NCBI GenBank assembly: GCA_016197405.1
Contig: JACPVR010000013.1
Location: 1 to 64,000, forward strand
Direction: 5' to 3'
Origin: Mycobacterium sp.
GTDB taxonomy: Bacteria; Actinomycetota; Actinomycetes; Mycobacteriales; Mycobacteriaceae
Length of the DNA: 64,000 nucleotides
This document shows, one piece after another, positions 51,807 through 60,342 of this stretch. The notes under the pieces were generated by a model, which made no database searches, was not told the origin of the DNA, and saw only the letters and a program-made list of their open reading frames with translations. Numbering within the stretch: the first letter of the stretch is position 1; each line of letters starts with the position of its first letter. Both the position numbers and the translations under genes were made by a program.

Positions 51807-52625
51807 ATGCGACTGGCCACCTGGAACGTCAACTCGATCCGTACCCGCGTGGACCGCGTCACCGACTGGCTGTCGCGCGCCGACGTGGACGTGCTGGCGA
51901 TGCAGGAGACCAAGTGCACCGACGCGCAGTTCCCGACGATGCCGTTCGCCGCGCTGGGCTATGAGGTCGCCCACGTCGGTCTCAACCAGTGGAACGGCGT
52001 GGCGATCGCCTCGCGTATCGGCATAGACGATGTGCAGGTGGGCTTCGACGGCCAGCCGACGTGGAGCGCCAAACCCGATACCGAGGCGGCGGCCGAGGCC
52101 AGGGCGCTGGGCGCTACCTGCGGCGGGGTCCGGGTGTGGAGCCTCTACGTACCCAACGGACGGACCCTGACCGATCCACATCTGGCCTACAAGTTGGATT
52201 GGCTTGCCGCGCTGAAGGATACCGCCTCGGGATGGCTCGCCGACGACCCGGCCGCGCCGATCGCGATGGTCGGCGACTGGAATATCGCCCCGACCGACGA
52301 GGACGTCTGGGATATGGCGGCGTTCGCCGAGTCCACCCACGTCTCCGAACCGGAGCGGGCCGCCTTCGACGCCATCGTCGAGACCGGATTCACCGACGTG
52401 ATACGGCCTTTCACCCCAGGGCCGGGCGTCTACACGTACTGGGACTACACCCAGCTGGCATTCCAGAAGCGCCGAGGTATGCGCATCGATTTCATCCTCG
52501 GATCACCGGCGCTGAGCGCACGCGTGACGCACGGAGAGATCGTCAAGGACGAACGCCGGCCCGGCAAGAAGGGGTCGATCGCGCCGAGCGATCACGCCCC
52601 GGTACTGGTCGAGCTCAGCGATTGA
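51807..52625 (+). CDS. xthA: Exodeoxyribonuclease III (AP endonuclease)
   Basis: A 272-residue base-excision repair enzyme with ATWNVNSIRTR, LAMQETKCTD (metal-binding Glu), MVGDWNIAPTDEDV, MRIDFILGSPAL and the catalytic SDHAPVLVEL. It cuts at abasic sites and removes 3' blocks. It follows the GNAT gene by ten bases and overlaps the convergent dehydrogenase gene by 11 bases. Confidence 0.95.
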   Translation: MRLATWNVNSIRTRVDRVTDWLSRADVDVLAMQETKCTDAQFPTMPFAALGYEVAHVGLNQWNGVAIASRIGIDDVQVGFDGQPTWSAKPDTEAAAEARALGATCGGVRVWSLYVPNGRTLTDPHLAYKLDWLAALKDTASGWLADDPAAPIAMVGDWNIAPTDEDVWDMAAFAESTHVSEPERAAFDAIVETGFTDVIRPFTPGPGVYTYWDYTQLAFQKRRGMRIDFILGSPALSARVTHGEIVKDERRPGKKGSIAPSDHAPVLVELSD

Positions 52626-55437
52626 GGCGTTCGGCCAGGAACTGCGCCAGGTGCACACCCCGCCGGTCCGAGAGATCCTCCAGCTGGGTGCGGCAGGAAT
52701 ATCCGTCGGCCAGGATCGACGCCGACGCCGCGGCACGCCGGGCCGCCGGTAACAGCTGCTGTTCGGCGATCGCCACCGACACCTCGTAGTGCCCCTTCTC
52801 CACACCGAAATTGCCGGCCAGGCCACAACATCCGCCGAGCCGGCTCACCTCGGCGCCGGCGGCCCGCAGCAGCTGGGCGTCCGGGCTCCAGCCCATCACC
52901 GAATGGTGATGACAATGCGGTTGGGCGACGACCCGCTCGCCCGCCAATGACGGTGGTTGCCAACCTCTTTCGGTGAGCAGCTCGGCCAGCGTCCGGGTAG
53001 CCGAGCTGACCTGCTGCGCGGCGGTGCCACCCACCAGTTCGACGGCCTCCGAACGCAGCACCGCGGTACACGACGGTTCCATCCCGAGCACCGGAACACC
53101 CCGCTGAGCGTCGGGTGTCAACGCGGCGACGGTCTTGCCGAGGATGCGCCTGGCGGTGTCGAGCTGGCCGGTGGAGATCCAGGTGAGCCCGCAACATTGT
53201 TGGCGGGCGGTCAATCTGGGCCGGTACCCGGCGGCTTGCAGTACCCGCACGGCGGCGATCCCGACCTCGGGTGAGAAGTAGTTGGTGAACGAGTCGACGA
53301 AAAGCACCACATCGTCGCCCGGGGCGTCTGCGCTCTGCGGGGCGGACACGTTGTCGTCGAACCAGGACCGGAATGTCTGGGGCGCGAAGGCCGGGATGTG
53401 GCGCCGGTGGTCGACACCGGCCAGCGAAAGTGCCGCAGGTCCGGCCATCCGCATCATCGCGTTCGCCGTTTTCGGTGCCGCACTTGCCATCCGGGCCCAG
53501 CGCGGCAGCCAGCCCAGCGTGTAGTGCGCGGCAGGCCGGATGCGCCGGCGGTAGCTCTGATGCAGCACCTCGGCCTTGTAGGCGGCCATGTCCACCCCGG
53601 TCGGGCAGTCCGAGGCGCATCCCTTGCAGGACAGACACAGATCGAGGGCCTCATGCACCTCAGGGGATCGCCAGCCACCGCGGACATCGGTGCCGTTGAT
53701 CATCTCCTGCAACACCCGGGCCCGGCCGCGGGTGGAGTCCTTCTCCTCCCGGGTGGCCTGATACGACGGGCACATCACCTCACCGGTTGCGGTGTTGTCG
53801 GCACGGCATTTGCCGACCCCGGTGCAGCGATGCACGGCTTGACTGAAGTCCCCGTCGTCGTGGCGGTATGCCAGCGCCAGGTTGCGGCGCAGCGGTGGTG
53901 CGGCGGGCACCCGCAGATCGGCGTCCATCGGCACCGGGTCCACCAGTACCCCGGGGTTGAGCAGGTCACCGGGATCGAAGGTGTGCTTGACGGCCGCCAT
54001 CAGGGCCAGCGCGTCAGCGGAGTACATCAGCGGCAGCAGCTCGCTGCGGGCCCGTCCGTCACCGTGTTCGCCCGATAGTGAACCACCGTATCCGGCAACC
54101 ATTTTCGCGGCCGCAACCAGGAAATCGCGGAATACCTCGGTACCGCCCGGCCGGTCCAGCGGCAGATCGATCCGGACGTGCATGCAGCCGTCGCCGAAGT
54201 GGCCGTACGGCATTCCGGTCACCCCGAAGTCGGACATCAGTGCGTCGAAGTCGCGCAGATAGTCCCCGAGCCGCTCGGGCGGGACGGCGGCATCCTCCCA
54301 GCCGGCGTGCGCCGGGCGCCCCGCCGGGCTGCGCGCGGACAGACCCGCGCCGTCGGCCCGGATCCGCCACAGCGCGGCCGCCCGCGACGGATCGTCGACG
54401 ATCAGCGAATCCATTGCGCCGCAGCCCTGCCCGACACGCTGGGCGGTGGCCCGGACATCGGCGGGGGCGTCACCGACGATCTCGACGAACAACCACGCGC
54501 CCCCGGCGGGCAGCGGCGGGACGGCCGCGGCACCCTTGCGTTCGCGTACCACGTCGACGATCCGGGAGTCGATGCCCTCACACGCGGTCGGGCGGAACTG
54601 CAGGATCGCCGGGGTGGCATCGCCTGCCGCCGCGATATCGGGGTAACCCAGCACCACCAGGATGCGGTGTGCGGGATCGCTGACCAGGCGGACCGTCGCC
54701 TCGGTGCACACGGCCAGCGTGCCCTCGCTGCCGACCAGCAGACGGGTGACGTCGAAGCCGTTCTCCGGCAACAGATTCTCCAGCGCGTAACCCGACACCT
54801 GGCGGCCGAACCTACCGAATTCGGTGCGGATGGTGGCCAGCCCGGACCGGGTGATGCCGGCAAGCGCGTCCAGTGTGGGTGAATCCGGCATCGGGCCCGC
54901 GGTGGCCACTCGCAGATCCTGGCCGTCGGCGGTCAGGATCCGCATCGCCGCCACGTTGTCCGAGGTCCGCCCATAACCCAATGCCCGTGAACCGCAAGCA
55001 TTGTTGCCGATCATGCCACCGATGGTGCAGCGCGTGAAGCTGGACGGGTCGGGCCCGAACCGCAGGCCCAGCGGCAGGGCCACCTGCTGCAGGACCGATT
55101 GCACGAGCCCCGGTTGCACCACCGCGGTCCGGGTCTGTGGATCCACCGACAGCACCCGGTTCATGTACCGGCTGAAGTCCAGCACGACGCCGGTGCCGAC
55201 GGCGTTGCCCGCGATCGAGGTGCCCGCTCCCCGCGCGGTGACCGGCACGCCCTCGGCGCGGCAGACCTGCAGCGTCGCGGCGACCTCGTCGTGGTCGGCC
55301 GGGAAGACCACCGCCGTCGGGGTGACGCGGTAGAGCGAGGCGTCCGAGGAGTAGGCCGCCCGGCTGGTGGAGTCCACCCGGACATCGGCGATCCCGGCCT
55401 CTCGCAGCGCATTCCGTACGGATTCCACCCGGGTCAT
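52615..55437 (-). CDS. FAD/Fe-S 2-hydroxyacid dehydrogenase (D-lactate/glycolate type)
   Basis: A 940-residue fusion. The N-terminal half is a GlcD-like FAD_binding_4 oxidase (FPADHDEVAATLQVCR, ARGAGTSIAGNAVGTG, GGMIGNNACGSRALGYG, LLVGSEGTLAVCTEATVRL, SGEHGDGRAR). The C-terminal half is a GlpC-like iron-sulfur module with CTGVGKC..C and CLSCKGCASDCP cluster motifs, and two CCG heterodisulfide-type motifs (QQCCGLTW, GGCCGLAGNFG). It oxidises D-lactate, glycolate or a similar acid and passes electrons to the respiratory chain. ATG 55437 stands seven bases after TAGCAT, fitting a leaderless start; the longer frame runs into the GntR gene. Confidence 0.93.
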   Translation of the reverse strand: MTRVESVRNALREAGIADVRVDSTSRAAYSSDASLYRVTPTAVVFPADHDEVAATLQVCRAEGVPVTARGAGTSIAGNAVGTGVVLDFSRYMNRVLSVDPQTRTAVVQPGLVQSVLQQVALPLGLRFGPDPSSFTRCTIGGMIGNNACGSRALGYGRTSDNVAAMRILTADGQDLRVATAGPMPDSPTLDALAGITRSGLATIRTEFGRFGRQVSGYALENLLPENGFDVTRLLVGSEGTLAVCTEATVRLVSDPAHRILVVLGYPDIAAAGDATPAILQFRPTACEGIDSRIVDVVRERKGAAAVPPLPAGGAWLFVEIVGDAPADVRATAQRVGQGCGAMDSLIVDDPSRAAALWRIRADGAGLSARSPAGRPAHAGWEDAAVPPERLGDYLRDFDALMSDFGVTGMPYGHFGDGCMHVRIDLPLDRPGGTEVFRDFLVAAAKMVAGYGGSLSGEHGDGRARSELLPLMYSADALALMAAVKHTFDPGDLLNPGVLVDPVPMDADLRVPAAPPLRRNLALAYRHDDGDFSQAVHRCTGVGKCRADNTATGEVMCPSYQATREEKDSTRGRARVLQEMINGTDVRGGWRSPEVHEALDLCLSCKGCASDCPTGVDMAAYKAEVLHQSYRRRIRPAAHYTLGWLPRWARMASAAPKTANAMMRMAGPAALSLAGVDHRRHIPAFAPQTFRSWFDDNVSAPQSADAPGDDVVLFVDSFTNYFSPEVGIAAVRVLQAAGYRPRLTARQQCCGLTWISTGQLDTARRILGKTVAALTPDAQRGVPVLGMEPSCTAVLRSEAVELVGGTAAQQVSSATRTLAELLTERGWQPPSLAGERVVAQPHCHHHSVMGWSPDAQLLRAAGAEVSRLGGCCGLAGNFGVEKGHYEVSVAIAEQQLLPAARRAAASASILADGYSCRTQLEDLSDRRGVHLAQFLAERLNR

Positions 55438-55439
55438 CC

Positions 55440-55451
55440 GTAGCATGCTAC
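55440..55451. promoter_or_regulatory. GntR operator 1, over the dehydrogenase -10 box
   Basis: GTAGCATGCTAC, a perfect 12-bp palindrome. On the minus strand it contains TAGCAT (55450-55445), the probable -10 of the dehydrogenase. Confidence 0.7.
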
Positions 55452-55458
55452 ACCGTCC

Positions 55459-55470
55459 GTAGCATGCTAC
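55459..55470. promoter_or_regulatory. GntR operator 2
   Basis: A second identical GTAGCATGCTAC, 19 bases from the first. A related half-site, GTTGCTAC, occurs at 55483-55490 next to the GntR promoter. Confidence 0.7.
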
Positions 55471-55487
55471 GAAGTGCCGAATGTTGC

Positions 55488-55493
55488 TACAGT
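55488..55493 (+). promoter_or_regulatory. Leaderless -10 box of the GntR gene
   Basis: TACAGT stands six bases before ATG 55500 and overlaps the GTTGCTAC half-site. Confidence 0.5.
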
Positions 55494-55499
55494 GCGCTG

Positions 55500-56243
55500 A
55501 TGGCCGACGCCGCGCTCGAGCTTGCACCGCTGGAACCCGCGGGCGGACGACGTGCCGAGCAGGTGATGGAAGCCGTCCGGAGCGCGCTGGACAGCGGCGC
55601 CATGCGAGCCGGCGTCAAGTACTCGGTGTACCAGCTCGCCGAGACGCTCGGGGTGTCGCGCACCCCGGTCCGCGACGCGCTGCTGCGCCTGGAGGAAGTC
55701 GGTTTGATCCGCTTCGAGGCGCGCCAGGGTTTCCGCGTCCTGCTCCCCGACCCCCGGGAGATCGCCGATATCTTCGCCATCAGGCTTGCGCTGGAATTGC
55801 CTGCGAGCGCCCGGGCGGCCACGGTGTGCGACGGCGCACTCGCCGACCGGCTGCGCCGGCGGATGGACTTGCTGCACACCGCGGCAGCCGCCGGCGACGA
55901 ACGCACGTTCGCTGCTCATGACCTGCTGCTACACGACGACATACTGGAAGCGGCGGGTAACAGCCGGGCCCGCGATATCGTGCGCTCGCTGCGGGAGTCG
56001 ACCCGGCTGCTCGGCGCGAGCACCGCTGACCGCACCCGCGGCCTGTTCGATATCGATGCCGAGCACCAGCCCGTCGTCGCGGCGATCATCGGCAACGAGC
56101 CCGCGGCGGCGGTCGACGCGATGCGCCGCCACCTCACCTCGACCGGCCGGCTCCTGGTCGATCAGGCGATCCGCGATCAGGAATCGCCCCTCGACGGCGC
56201 GGCGGTATGGGCGGACGCGGTTCTCGTCGACGCCGGCGCCTGA
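55500..56243 (+). CDS. GntR-family regulator, FCD type
   Basis: A 247-residue regulator with a winged helix near residues 25-85 (GVKYSVYQLAETLGVSRTPVRDALLRLEEVGLIRFEARQGFRV) and an FCD ligand-binding domain with candidate metal ligands (DLLLHDDILEAAGN, EHQPVVAAI, AMRRHL). Such regulators often sense lactate, glycolate or other organic acids, which fits the divergent dehydrogenase. Two identical palindromes between the genes are the likely operators. Confidence 0.92.
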   Translation: MADAALELAPLEPAGGRRAEQVMEAVRSALDSGAMRAGVKYSVYQLAETLGVSRTPVRDALLRLEEVGLIRFEARQGFRVLLPDPREIADIFAIRLALELPASARAATVCDGALADRLRRRMDLLHTAAAAGDERTFAAHDLLLHDDILEAAGNSRARDIVRSLRESTRLLGASTADRTRGLFDIDAEHQPVVAAIIGNEPAAAVDAMRRHLTSTGRLLVDQAIRDQESPLDGAAVWADAVLVDAGA

Positions 56244-56325
56244 CCCGAGCCGCGCGACACGGCCGACTTTTGTCGGTGGCCACACCTAGACTTCGAACAA
56301 ACATTCGATACTCGAAGGGGCGGCC

Positions 56326-56709
56326 ATGAAGATTCTGGTGGCGACCAGCAGCACACAGGGTGCGCGGGCCAACGACTACAACTTCTGCGTCGACGGCGAG
56401 CTGGTCTGGATTCAGGAGCCGTGCGACCGCGGTATCCGCGAACCCGACGGCGGCTGCGGGTGTGGCCGCGGTTTCGCGGGCGCGGCCTCGCACCGGGCCA
56501 CGACGACCGCCATGGTGATCGATTCCGTACTCACCCGCGCCGAGGTGATGCTGGCGTTCCAGACCAGCCTGGCCGACGGCGGCTGGCCCATCAGCTGGTA
56601 CCGCGAGGTTACCGAGGACAACATCGGGATGGCCGCCCGGTTCGAGGTCGGCACCGTCGTCGAACGGCGGCTCGACACCGTGACGGCACGTACGCTCGCG
56701 GACTACTGA
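56326..56709 (+). CDS. DUF7715-like hypothetical protein with Cys-rich motif
   Basis: A 127-residue soluble protein with MKILVATSSTQGARANDYNF at the start and a PDGGCGCGRGFAGAASHRAT motif in the middle that could bind metal or a cofactor. It has no signal peptide. AGGGG just upstream supports ATG 56326. I recall similar actinobacterial hypothetical proteins (DUF7715) but no function. It precedes the DUF222-HNH gene by 12 bases and may share its transcript. Confidence 0.75.
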   Translation: MKILVATSSTQGARANDYNFCVDGELVWIQEPCDRGIREPDGGCGCGRGFAGAASHRATTTAMVIDSVLTRAEVMLAFQTSLADGGWPISWYREVTEDNIGMAARFEVGTVVERRLDTVTARTLADY

Positions 56710-56721
56710 GCGCAGCGGTAA

Positions 56722-58317
56722 GTGTTCGGCAACCTCTCTCCCGACGCATTGCTCCGCGAGGTCGAGCGGTCACAGCGGGAGGAATCGACTCTGATGGCCC
56801 GCCGGCTGGCAGCCATCGCAGCGCTGCTGTGGCGCCGGACCGCCGAAGCGGAGGGGCACTGTCCCGACGATCCCGGTTACGCGCTGATCACCGGATTCGC
56901 CCGGGCCAGTGCCGAAATCGGCGCCGCGCTGAACATGCCGCCGATGGTCGCAAGCCGGCTCGTCTCACAGGCGGAATCACTCGATGTCCGGCTGCCTGCC
57001 GTCGGTCGGCTGCTCGCGGCCGGAGAAGTCGACTGGCCGACGGTGGCTCTTATCATCGGCCGCACGGATCTGGTCGCGCACGATGTGATCGCCCGGCTCG
57101 ACACATTGCTGGCGCAACGGATCTCGTCCTGGCGGTGCTGGTCTCGGCGCCGCGTCGTCAATGCGGTGGATGCCGCGGTCGACACCCTCGACCCCGGCGC
57201 CGCCAAGGAGCGCCGGGCGAGGGCCGACACGGCCCGCTACATCCGCGTCACGGCGCAGCCCAACGGCATGGCCGAGGTGCACGGATCACTATCGGCACCC
57301 GCCGCGGCGATCGTCGACAAGCGACTCTCGGATATGGCCATGTCGGTATGCGGCGCGGACTCGCGAACCATCTCGCAGCGACGCGCCGACGCCTTGCTCG
57401 CTCTCAGCGAGGGTCGTGAATTGGGCTGTAACTGCGGACAATCCGACTGCCCGCGCCGCGCTACAGAAACATCCACGGCGTCGACCGGACCGCGGATCGT
57501 GATCAATATCGTCGCCGGTCGCGATACCCTCACCGGGCGCAGCAACCGGCCCGGTTACCTCGAAGGCTACGGGGTGATCGATGCCGACCAGGTTCGCGAG
57601 CTGGCCGAATCCGCAACCCTGCGCCTGGTGTCCCGACCGACGGTAGATGCTGCCTCGGCGTTGCGGTACCAGCCCACCGCCGCACTGGAACGCTGGATCC
57701 GGTGCCGCGATCTGACCTGCCGGTTCCCCGGTTGCGACCGCCCGGCGTGGCTCGCCGATATCGATCACACCAAACCCTTCGACAAGGTGCGTCCCGGCGC
57801 GGGCGGACTGACCGTTCCGACCAATCTCGGGTGCTATTGCCGACAACATCACCGCCTCAAGACTTTTCACTCCGGACCCAGCGGATGGCGGGACGTCCAG
57901 CAGCGCGACGGCACCATGATCCTGACCTCACCGACCGGGCGCACCTACCGGACGGCTCCGCTCGGTGCCGATCTGTTCCCGGAGTTCGGCACCGGGTGCG
58001 CCGAACCCATGCCGCGCCCGCGCAGCCGGCGCCGCGAGAAGATGGCTCATCGGCGTGCTGCCCGCAACGCCATCCCCGCCAAGCGACAGGAGAACGAGGA
58101 GACTCTGCGGATCAATCGGGGTCGCCGTGACGAACTCGCTAACCGTCAGTGGCGCAACGAAGTCCGGTACCGGCTTCTACTTTTCAAGGGCGGGCCCAGC
58201 ACCAGCCCGTTCGCCGCTTGGGTCAACGACCCGCCCGAGCCGGAGACGATCTCCGCCGAGTGGCAGCCGCCGCGCAAGGCACCGCCGATGGACACCGACG
58301 ATCCGCCACCGTTCTGA
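56722..58317 (+). CDS. DUF222 / HNH endonuclease-like protein (13E12 family)
   Basis: A 531-residue protein of the mycobacterial 13E12-type family. The N-terminal DUF222 domain is helical (residues ~1-300), and the C-terminal HNH region has CRFPGCDRPAWLADIDHTKPF, then TNLGCYCRQHHRLKTFH with the zinc-binding Cys and nuclease His residues. A long basic tail follows. These genes occur in many copies in mycobacterial genomes and behave like repetitive elements; the activity is unproven. Start GTG 56722, 12 bases after the previous gene. Confidence 0.88.
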   Translation: MFGNLSPDALLREVERSQREESTLMARRLAAIAALLWRRTAEAEGHCPDDPGYALITGFARASAEIGAALNMPPMVASRLVSQAESLDVRLPAVGRLLAAGEVDWPTVALIIGRTDLVAHDVIARLDTLLAQRISSWRCWSRRRVVNAVDAAVDTLDPGAAKERRARADTARYIRVTAQPNGMAEVHGSLSAPAAAIVDKRLSDMAMSVCGADSRTISQRRADALLALSEGRELGCNCGQSDCPRRATETSTASTGPRIVINIVAGRDTLTGRSNRPGYLEGYGVIDADQVRELAESATLRLVSRPTVDAASALRYQPTAALERWIRCRDLTCRFPGCDRPAWLADIDHTKPFDKVRPGAGGLTVPTNLGCYCRQHHRLKTFHSGPSGWRDVQQRDGTMILTSPTGRTYRTAPLGADLFPEFGTGCAEPMPRPRSRRREKMAHRRAARNAIPAKRQENEETLRINRGRRDELANRQWRNEVRYRLLLFKGGPSTSPFAAWVNDPPEPETISAEWQPPRKAPPMDTDDPPPF

Positions 58318-58344
58318 CCGGCGCCGCGTCCCTGGATGTCACAC

Positions 58345-60111
58345 CTAGGCCGCGTTGTCGGCGCCGGCCTCGGTGCCATAGCGCCCGGCATTGAACAGCG
58401 ATGCCACCGCGCCGATCAGCATCATCACCGCGGCAGCGCCGAACACCACCACCAGGCCGGAGTGGAACGGCTCGGTGATCAACTCCGGGAAGAACGTCTT
58501 ACCGGTGAGCACGTCGGCGTTGACGCCGGGATGCTGCAGCGCGCCCGACGGCGCCAGGAGTTCCTGGATCGGGTTGTAACCCAGGAACGCCGCGAACAGG
58601 CTGCCCACCGGTGGCGTGTTGGCGACATCCTGAGCGACCGAAGCCGAAACACCCTGTGCCTGAAGACCGTTGCTCAGTGCGGACGGCAGCGAATTGGCCA
58701 GGCCGATGATCATCAGCGAGAAGAAGATACCGATCGACAGCGACGACCCGGCGTTGAAGAACGTCGCCCGCACACCGGAGGCCGCGCCGCGCTGGTCGGC
58801 GGGCACGCTGGACATGATGGCGGCGGTATTCGGTGCGGTGAAGATGCCACCGCCCAGACCGTTGAGGAACACCAGGACCGCGAAGACCCAGTAGTTGAAG
58901 TTGACCGGGATCATCAGCAGCGCGATGAACGTCGCCGCCATCAGCAGCATGCCTCCGACGGTGAACGGGCGCGCGCCGAACCGGTCGGACAGTGATCCGG
59001 CGATCGGTCCGGCCACCAGGAAACCCACCGTGATCGGCAGCAGGTAGATACCGGCCCACAGCGGGGTGGATTCGAAGCTGTAGCCGTGCAGGGGAAGCCA
59101 GATGCCCTGCAACCAGATGATGAGCATGAACTGCAGACCGCCGCGGCCCATCGACGACATCAGTCCGGCCAGGTTGCCCATGCCGAAGGAGGTGGACCGG
59201 AAAAGCCGCATATCGACCATCGGCTGGGCGACACGCAGTTCGACGAAGCAGAACGCGACCAGCAGGGCCAGCCCGATCCCGATCGCACCCAGCACGTACG
59301 GGCTGGTCCAGCCGGTGGTGGAACCGCCGTAAGGCTGGATGCCGTAGGTGATACCGATCAGCAGCACGGTCAGGCCGACGCCGAAGGTCAGCGTGCCAGC
59401 CCAGTCCAGCCTGCCCGGTGAGCGGGTGCCGAGTTCCTTCAGCGAACGCACGCTCCAGATGGTTCCGATGATGCCGATGGGTACACCGACCCAGAAGATG
59501 GCCTGCCAGTGGAACTCCGAGAGCACACCACCGATCAGCAGGCCCAGGAACGAACCCGCGACGGCCGAGACCATGTTGACGCCCAGGGCCATACCGCGCT
59601 GGTTGGCCGGGAAGGCGTCGGTCAGGATGGCCGAGGACGATGCCATCAGCATGGCGCCGCCGACACCCTGCACGACACGCCAGGCGATGAGCCAGACCGC
59701 GCCGCCACCGAGGTTGAACGGGTCGAACGACAGTGCCACCGCGGCCACGGTGAACACCACGAAGCCCCAGTTATAGATCCGGACGCGGCCCAGCATGTCG
59801 CCGAGGCGGCCGAACGGCACGACGAGCACCGCCGTCACGACCAGATAGCCCATCAGCATCCACAGCAGATAACTGACATTGCCCGGCGCCAGCGGGTTGA
59901 GGTTGATACCGCGGAAGATGGCCGGAAGGGAGATCAGCACTATCGAGGCGTTGATGGTGGCCAACAGCGTGCCCAGGGTGGTGTTGGACAGCACGACCCA
60001 CTTGTAGTGCGGGTGATCGTGGTCCATCTGGGTCCGGCGCCGCGCGGTGATGGCCGCGGAGGTGTCGTCCGCGCCCTCGGCGGAATCGGTCTTCTCAGTC
60101 TCAGTCGTCAT
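58345..60111 (-). CDS. MFS drug exporter, DHA2 family (14 TM)
   Basis: A 588-residue proton-driven exporter. TM1 has LGTLLATINASIVLISLPAI, the loop motif is PFGRLGDMLGRVRIYNWG, and motif C-like AGSFLGLLIGG is in TM5. The 14-TM length and long N-terminal soluble tail fit DHA2 (EmrB/QacA-like) members that export drugs or metabolites. The gene is divergent from the thiD transcript and convergent with the HNH gene, 27 bases apart. Confidence 0.92.
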   Translation of the reverse strand: MTTETEKTDSAEGADDTSAAITARRRTQMDHDHPHYKWVVLSNTTLGTLLATINASIVLISLPAIFRGINLNPLAPGNVSYLLWMLMGYLVVTAVLVVPFGRLGDMLGRVRIYNWGFVVFTVAAVALSFDPFNLGGGAVWLIAWRVVQGVGGAMLMASSSAILTDAFPANQRGMALGVNMVSAVAGSFLGLLIGGVLSEFHWQAIFWVGVPIGIIGTIWSVRSLKELGTRSPGRLDWAGTLTFGVGLTVLLIGITYGIQPYGGSTTGWTSPYVLGAIGIGLALLVAFCFVELRVAQPMVDMRLFRSTSFGMGNLAGLMSSMGRGGLQFMLIIWLQGIWLPLHGYSFESTPLWAGIYLLPITVGFLVAGPIAGSLSDRFGARPFTVGGMLLMAATFIALLMIPVNFNYWVFAVLVFLNGLGGGIFTAPNTAAIMSSVPADQRGAASGVRATFFNAGSSLSIGIFFSLMIIGLANSLPSALSNGLQAQGVSASVAQDVANTPPVGSLFAAFLGYNPIQELLAPSGALQHPGVNADVLTGKTFFPELITEPFHSGLVVVFGAAAVMMLIGAVASLFNAGRYGTEAGADNAA

Positions 60112-60247
60112 CAGTCATCCGTTACTTACGCAGCAGGTATCGAGGCAAGTGTGCAAAACACATATATTAGCTATACAAATCATGTCGGGGCAATTCCTAT
60201 TCCCCGCCGCCTGGCCGAACAGCGCTGCGTTAAGTTGGACGCCGTAT
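60112..60247. other. AT-richer divergent promoter region of the DHA2 gene and thiD
   Basis: An unusually AT-rich patch (60160-60185, with overlapping TATATT, TAGCTA and TATACA) lies between the exporter start and the riboswitch. On the minus strand TTGCCC followed after 18 bases by TAATAT is a possible exporter promoter. The thiD promoter must also lie here because the riboswitch is in its leader. Confidence 0.4.
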
Positions 60248-60336
60248 CCACGGGAGCGCGCGCCGAGCGCGCTGAGAGGACGGCTGGGGTCGTCGACCGG
60301 ATGAACCTGACCGGGTAATGCCGGCGTAGGGAGTGC
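60248..60336 (+). ncRNA. TPP riboswitch (THI element)
   Basis: Conserved THI-box elements occur in order: GGGAGC, GCTGAGAGGA (pyrimidine-sensing arm), GGATGAACCTGACCGGGTAA, TGCCGGCGTAGGGAG. Short P1 arms (CAC at 60249-60251 and GTG at 60333-60335) close the fold. GGGAG at 60329-60333, at the end of P1, is also the ribosome site for thiD at 60343. Ligand binding should hide it and turn off translation when thiamine pyrophosphate is plentiful. Confidence 0.92.
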
Positions 60337-60342
60337 TGTGAG

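Noticed and set aside
56722..58317. DUF222-HNH gene as evidence of a prophage or insertion sequence
   Set aside because: No integrase, terminase, transposase or terminal repeats are near it. The gene family is common in mycobacteria without phage context.
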